From NCBI RefSeq assembly GCF_020559915.1, contig NZ_JAJCLZ010000033.1, positions 1 through 15,658 of the forward strand: a stretch of DNA of 15,658 nt, written 5' to 3'. Source of the stretch: Ruminococcus sp. 210702-SL.1.03 (GTDB lineage: Bacteria > Bacillota > Clostridia > Oscillospirales > Ruminococcaceae). The position numbers and the translations under genes were made by a program. How positions within the stretch are numbered: the stretch's first letter is position 1; every line of letters starts with the position of its first letter. Below, piece after piece: positions 14,721 through 15,658 of the stretch. The notes under the pieces are model-generated. The model was not told the origin of the DNA, made no database searches, and saw only the letters and a program-made list of their open reading frames with translations.

Positions 14721-14981
14721 CTAAAGCCTTTCAAAGACCCATGTCATATCGTTTTCATCAACAAGGGTAACATTTATTGGCTTGTTATCTTCTGAAAGTC
14801 CTATGCCGATACTTACATTCTCAAATGTCAGATCGTGATCCAAACTATAGAATCTTGCAGACGAATCTGTTATATTCAGAAAAAGATCGCCGACCAGCTC
14901 ATAATTATCCTCACTGTCAATTCTACTTTTTAAGACCGTTTCTGACGTATCAACGAGGTAGATATTCTTGATAATTTCCAT
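14721..14981 (-). CDS. Small acidic hypothetical protein
   Basis: An 86-residue protein of unknown function and no recognised family. It is strongly acidic (about seventeen Asp/Glu against six Lys/Arg), soluble, with alternating hydrophobic positions suggesting a small beta-rich fold. The AAGGGT ribosome binding site lies about ten nt before the ATG. It sits 12 bp after the AbrB-type gene and 17 bp before the polyvalent protein gene, so it is surely co-transcribed with both. Its size, charge and placement next to a polyvalent protein are compatible with a DNA-mimic or a partner of the neighbour, but the sequence shows nothing specific, so no function is assigned. Confidence 0.7.
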   Translation of the reverse strand: MEIIKNIYLVDTSETVLKSRIDSEDNYELVGDLFLNITDSSARFYSLDHDLTFENVSIGIGLSEDNKPINVTLVDENDMTWVFERL

Positions 14982-14993
14982 GATGAGTTACCC

Positions 14994-15245
14994 TTAGATC
15001 ATATTCTGCATTTTTTTCAGACAGTTAGTGCATATCTTTTTGCCCATGAACTCATGCAGCTCTTCGGCATTATCATTAGTGCAGAACATACAGCTTGACT
15101 GAAATTTTCGCAGTACAACATAATCTCCTTCAATAAGAATTTCCATAAGATCACCGTCTTTGTATCCTAAAGTATGGCGGATCTCAGCGGGGACGACCAC
15201 TCTTCCCAGGCTATCGAATTTGCGTACCATTCCTGTTGTTTTCAT
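14994..15245 (-). CDS. AbrB/SpoVT-family regulator with CxxC zinc-knuckle tail
   Basis: An 83-residue transcription regulator. Residues 1-48 are a SpoVT-AbrB domain with the standard phrases TTGMVRKFDSLGRVVVPAEI, LGYKDGD and EILIEGDYVVLRK, which form a swapped-hairpin DNA-binding dimer. The tail has CMFC and CTNC pairs, a probable zinc knuckle common in clostridial AbrB proteins and absent from Bacillus subtilis AbrB. An open frame extends 27 codons upstream to 15326, but AGGA lies nine nt before the ATG at 15245 and the conserved domain begins there, so that start is chosen. It is the first gene of the operon, with a perfect palindrome about 30 bp upstream, suggesting control of itself and of the genes that follow. 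It likely holds the transfer genes silent until needed. Confidence 0.88.
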   Translation of the reverse strand: MKTTGMVRKFDSLGRVVVPAEIRHTLGYKDGDLMEILIEGDYVVLRKFQSSCMFCTNDNAEELHEFMGKKICTNCLKKMQNMI

Positions 15246-15254
15246 GTTTTCAGA

Positions 15255-15258
15255 TCCT
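15255..15258 (-). promoter_or_regulatory. Ribosome binding site deciding the AbrB-type start
   Basis: AGGA on the minus strand, nine nt before the ATG at 15245. It supports the shorter protein that begins at the conserved AbrB domain. Confidence 0.6.
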
Positions 15259-15274
15259 TTCGTATTTATTGATA

Positions 15275-15296
15275 TTGATGATAGATATATCATCAA
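15275..15296. promoter_or_regulatory. Perfect palindrome upstream of the AbrB-type gene (candidate operator)
   Basis: TTGATGATA at 15275-15283 and TATCATCAA at 15288-15296 form perfect 9 bp arms with a 4 bp centre, beginning 30 bp before the start codon. A weak promoter can be drawn across it on the minus strand (TTGATG, 16 bp, TATCAA), so a protein bound here would block transcription. The centre contains GATATAT, the same core as the phased array at 1786-1931. Confidence 0.5.
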
Positions 15297-15345
15297 CCAT
15301 GCCGGCAAACATAGGCTTACAGGCACGGTTCGTAATATATCTGTC

Positions 15346-15387
15346 TAAAAAAGAAAAAACGCTCTGGATTTTTTTCCAAAGCGTTTT
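15346..15387 (-). terminator. Strong intrinsic terminator downstream of the surface protein gene
   Basis: On the minus strand, 12 nt arms at 15376-15387 and 15356-15367 pair with one mismatch around an 8-nt loop, followed by a long T-tract interrupted by one C (to 15346). It would stop transcription from the gene at the right edge and insulate the AbrB-led operon. Confidence 0.8.
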
Positions 15388-15397
15388 GCTCTTTAAA

Positions 15398-15422
15398 TAT
15401 AGAAATGTCTATCGTTTCTATA
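15398..15422. repeat. Perfect inverted repeat in the intergenic region
   Basis: TATAGAAA at 15398-15405 and TTTCTATA at 15415-15422 are perfect 8 bp arms with a 9 bp spacer. It could be a protein-binding site; no known site was recognised. Confidence 0.45.
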
Positions 15423-15521
15423 AGCACACTCCTAATATATATATTCCCCCTCATCAACGCCGAACTCATATTTTCGGCGCTCATGAAGAGCAGCCGCTCT
15501 TAGCGGCTAGCCCTTTAGCAG
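15423..15521. other. Gene-free stretch with two short GC hairpins
   Basis: Two stem-loops lie just after the surface gene's stop: 15492-15498 with 15502-15508 (perfect 7 bp, 3-nt loop) and 15458-15464 with 15473-15479 (perfect 7 bp, 8-nt loop). Neither is followed by a clear T-tract on the minus strand, so they probably protect or structure the message 3' end. No gene is seen here. Confidence 0.45.
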
Positions 15522-15658
15522 TTACTTACTGCTCTTTTCTTTCTTTGAAAGAAGTAAAATGCAAACTGCACCCAGCGTAACTATCACGCTTACTGCTGCC
15601 GTACCTGTTGCAGGCGGTGTGTCAGTAGGCGGAGTGCTCGGCGGTGTAGTCGGTGTAA
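15522..15658 (-). CDS. C-terminus of a sortase-type or membrane-anchored surface protein (runs off right edge)
   Basis: Only the last 45 codons are in the window. They read as a Thr/Pro-rich linker (TPTTPPSTPPTDTPPATG), then a hydrophobic helix of about 18 residues (AAVSVIVTLGAVCILLL) and a tail SKKEKSSK before the TAA. This is the layout of a cell-wall sorting signal. The motif PPATG departs from LPXTG and fits the (S/P)PXTG pattern known for Clostridioides difficile sortase B substrates. The domain content of the main protein is unknown. It may be cargo or part of the transfer surface, or a host gene beside the element; the strong terminator after it shows that it is a separate transcription unit. 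Confidence 0.75.
   Translation of the reverse strand, partial: TPTTPPSTPPTDTPPATGTAAVSVIVTLGAVCILLLSKKEKSSK

Noticed and set aside
15317..15484. Minus-strand 55-codon open frame in the right intergenic region
   Set aside because: It runs through the intrinsic terminator hairpin and T-tract, and no ribosome binding site precedes its ATG.
15246..15521. Element end or attachment site in the right intergenic region
   Set aside because: No integrase gene, tRNA 3' end or duplicated border could be seen, so a boundary cannot be supported.
15236..15580. Plus-strand 114-codon open frame at the right end
   Set aside because: It crosses the terminator, the palindromes and the surface gene on the other strand, and has no ribosome binding site or recognisable protein features.

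Overview
The window is part of a conjugative element (an integrative conjugative element or conjugative plasmid) from a low- to moderate-GC anaerobic Firmicute. Codon use, clean GGAGG-type ribosome binding sites, a CxxC-bearing AbrB regulator, Thr/Pro-rich surface proteins with a Big_2 domain and a Gram-positive sorting signal suggest a Ruminococcus-like member of the Oscillospiraceae. That host assignment is inference. Every credible gene lies on the minus strand, so the window is best read from right to left.

Right end (15658-15246): the 3' end of a surface protein gene with a PPATG motif, a membrane helix and a Lys-rich tail, then an intergenic stretch with inverted repeats and a strong minus-strand terminator. 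This separates the surface gene from the element operon.

Regulator and accessory block (15245-11977): an AbrB-type regulator with a zinc-knuckle tail and a perfect palindrome upstream, a small acidic orphan protein, and a 908-residue polyvalent protein. The latter has an LPD1 zincin-like metallopeptidase domain (HEWGH), a MuF-C/PBECR-like domain and a C-terminal module. An intrinsic terminator follows, and its T-tract runs directly into the ribosome binding site of the next gene.

Transfer block (11922-2353): a 97-residue protein that is a standalone copy of the C-terminal module of the polyvalent protein; a Toprim primase-like protein; a VirB2-like pilin; a VirB6/TrbL-like polytopic protein with a collagen-like tail; a VirB3/PrgI-like protein; the VirB4 ATPase; a membrane-anchored Big_2 protein with a Pro/Thr/Gly-rich stalk; an SSB-like OB-fold protein; and a small two-helix membrane protein. 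Spacing is tight (ATGA overlaps or gaps of about 12-25 bp), apart from a structured 96 bp spacer between pilin and virB6.

DNA-processing block (2337-1): a ribbon-helix-helix (RHH) protein; a 296 bp non-coding region with ten GATATAY sites arranged as five pairs in helical phase, a bidirectional terminator-like palindrome and a hairpin (the best oriT candidate); a second RHH accessory protein; and a MobP2-like relaxase with an HxH motif that runs off the left edge.

Together these encode relaxosome assembly at oriT, a minimal Gram-positive type IV secretion channel, single-strand DNA handling and priming in the recipient, and a large protein that may be delivered with the DNA. No VirD4-type coupling protein, VirB1/CHAP cell-wall hydrolase, integrase or attachment site is visible, so the element extends beyond the window. 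The most notable points are the phased array, the polyvalent protein with its detached module, and the competing hairpins between pilin and virB6.
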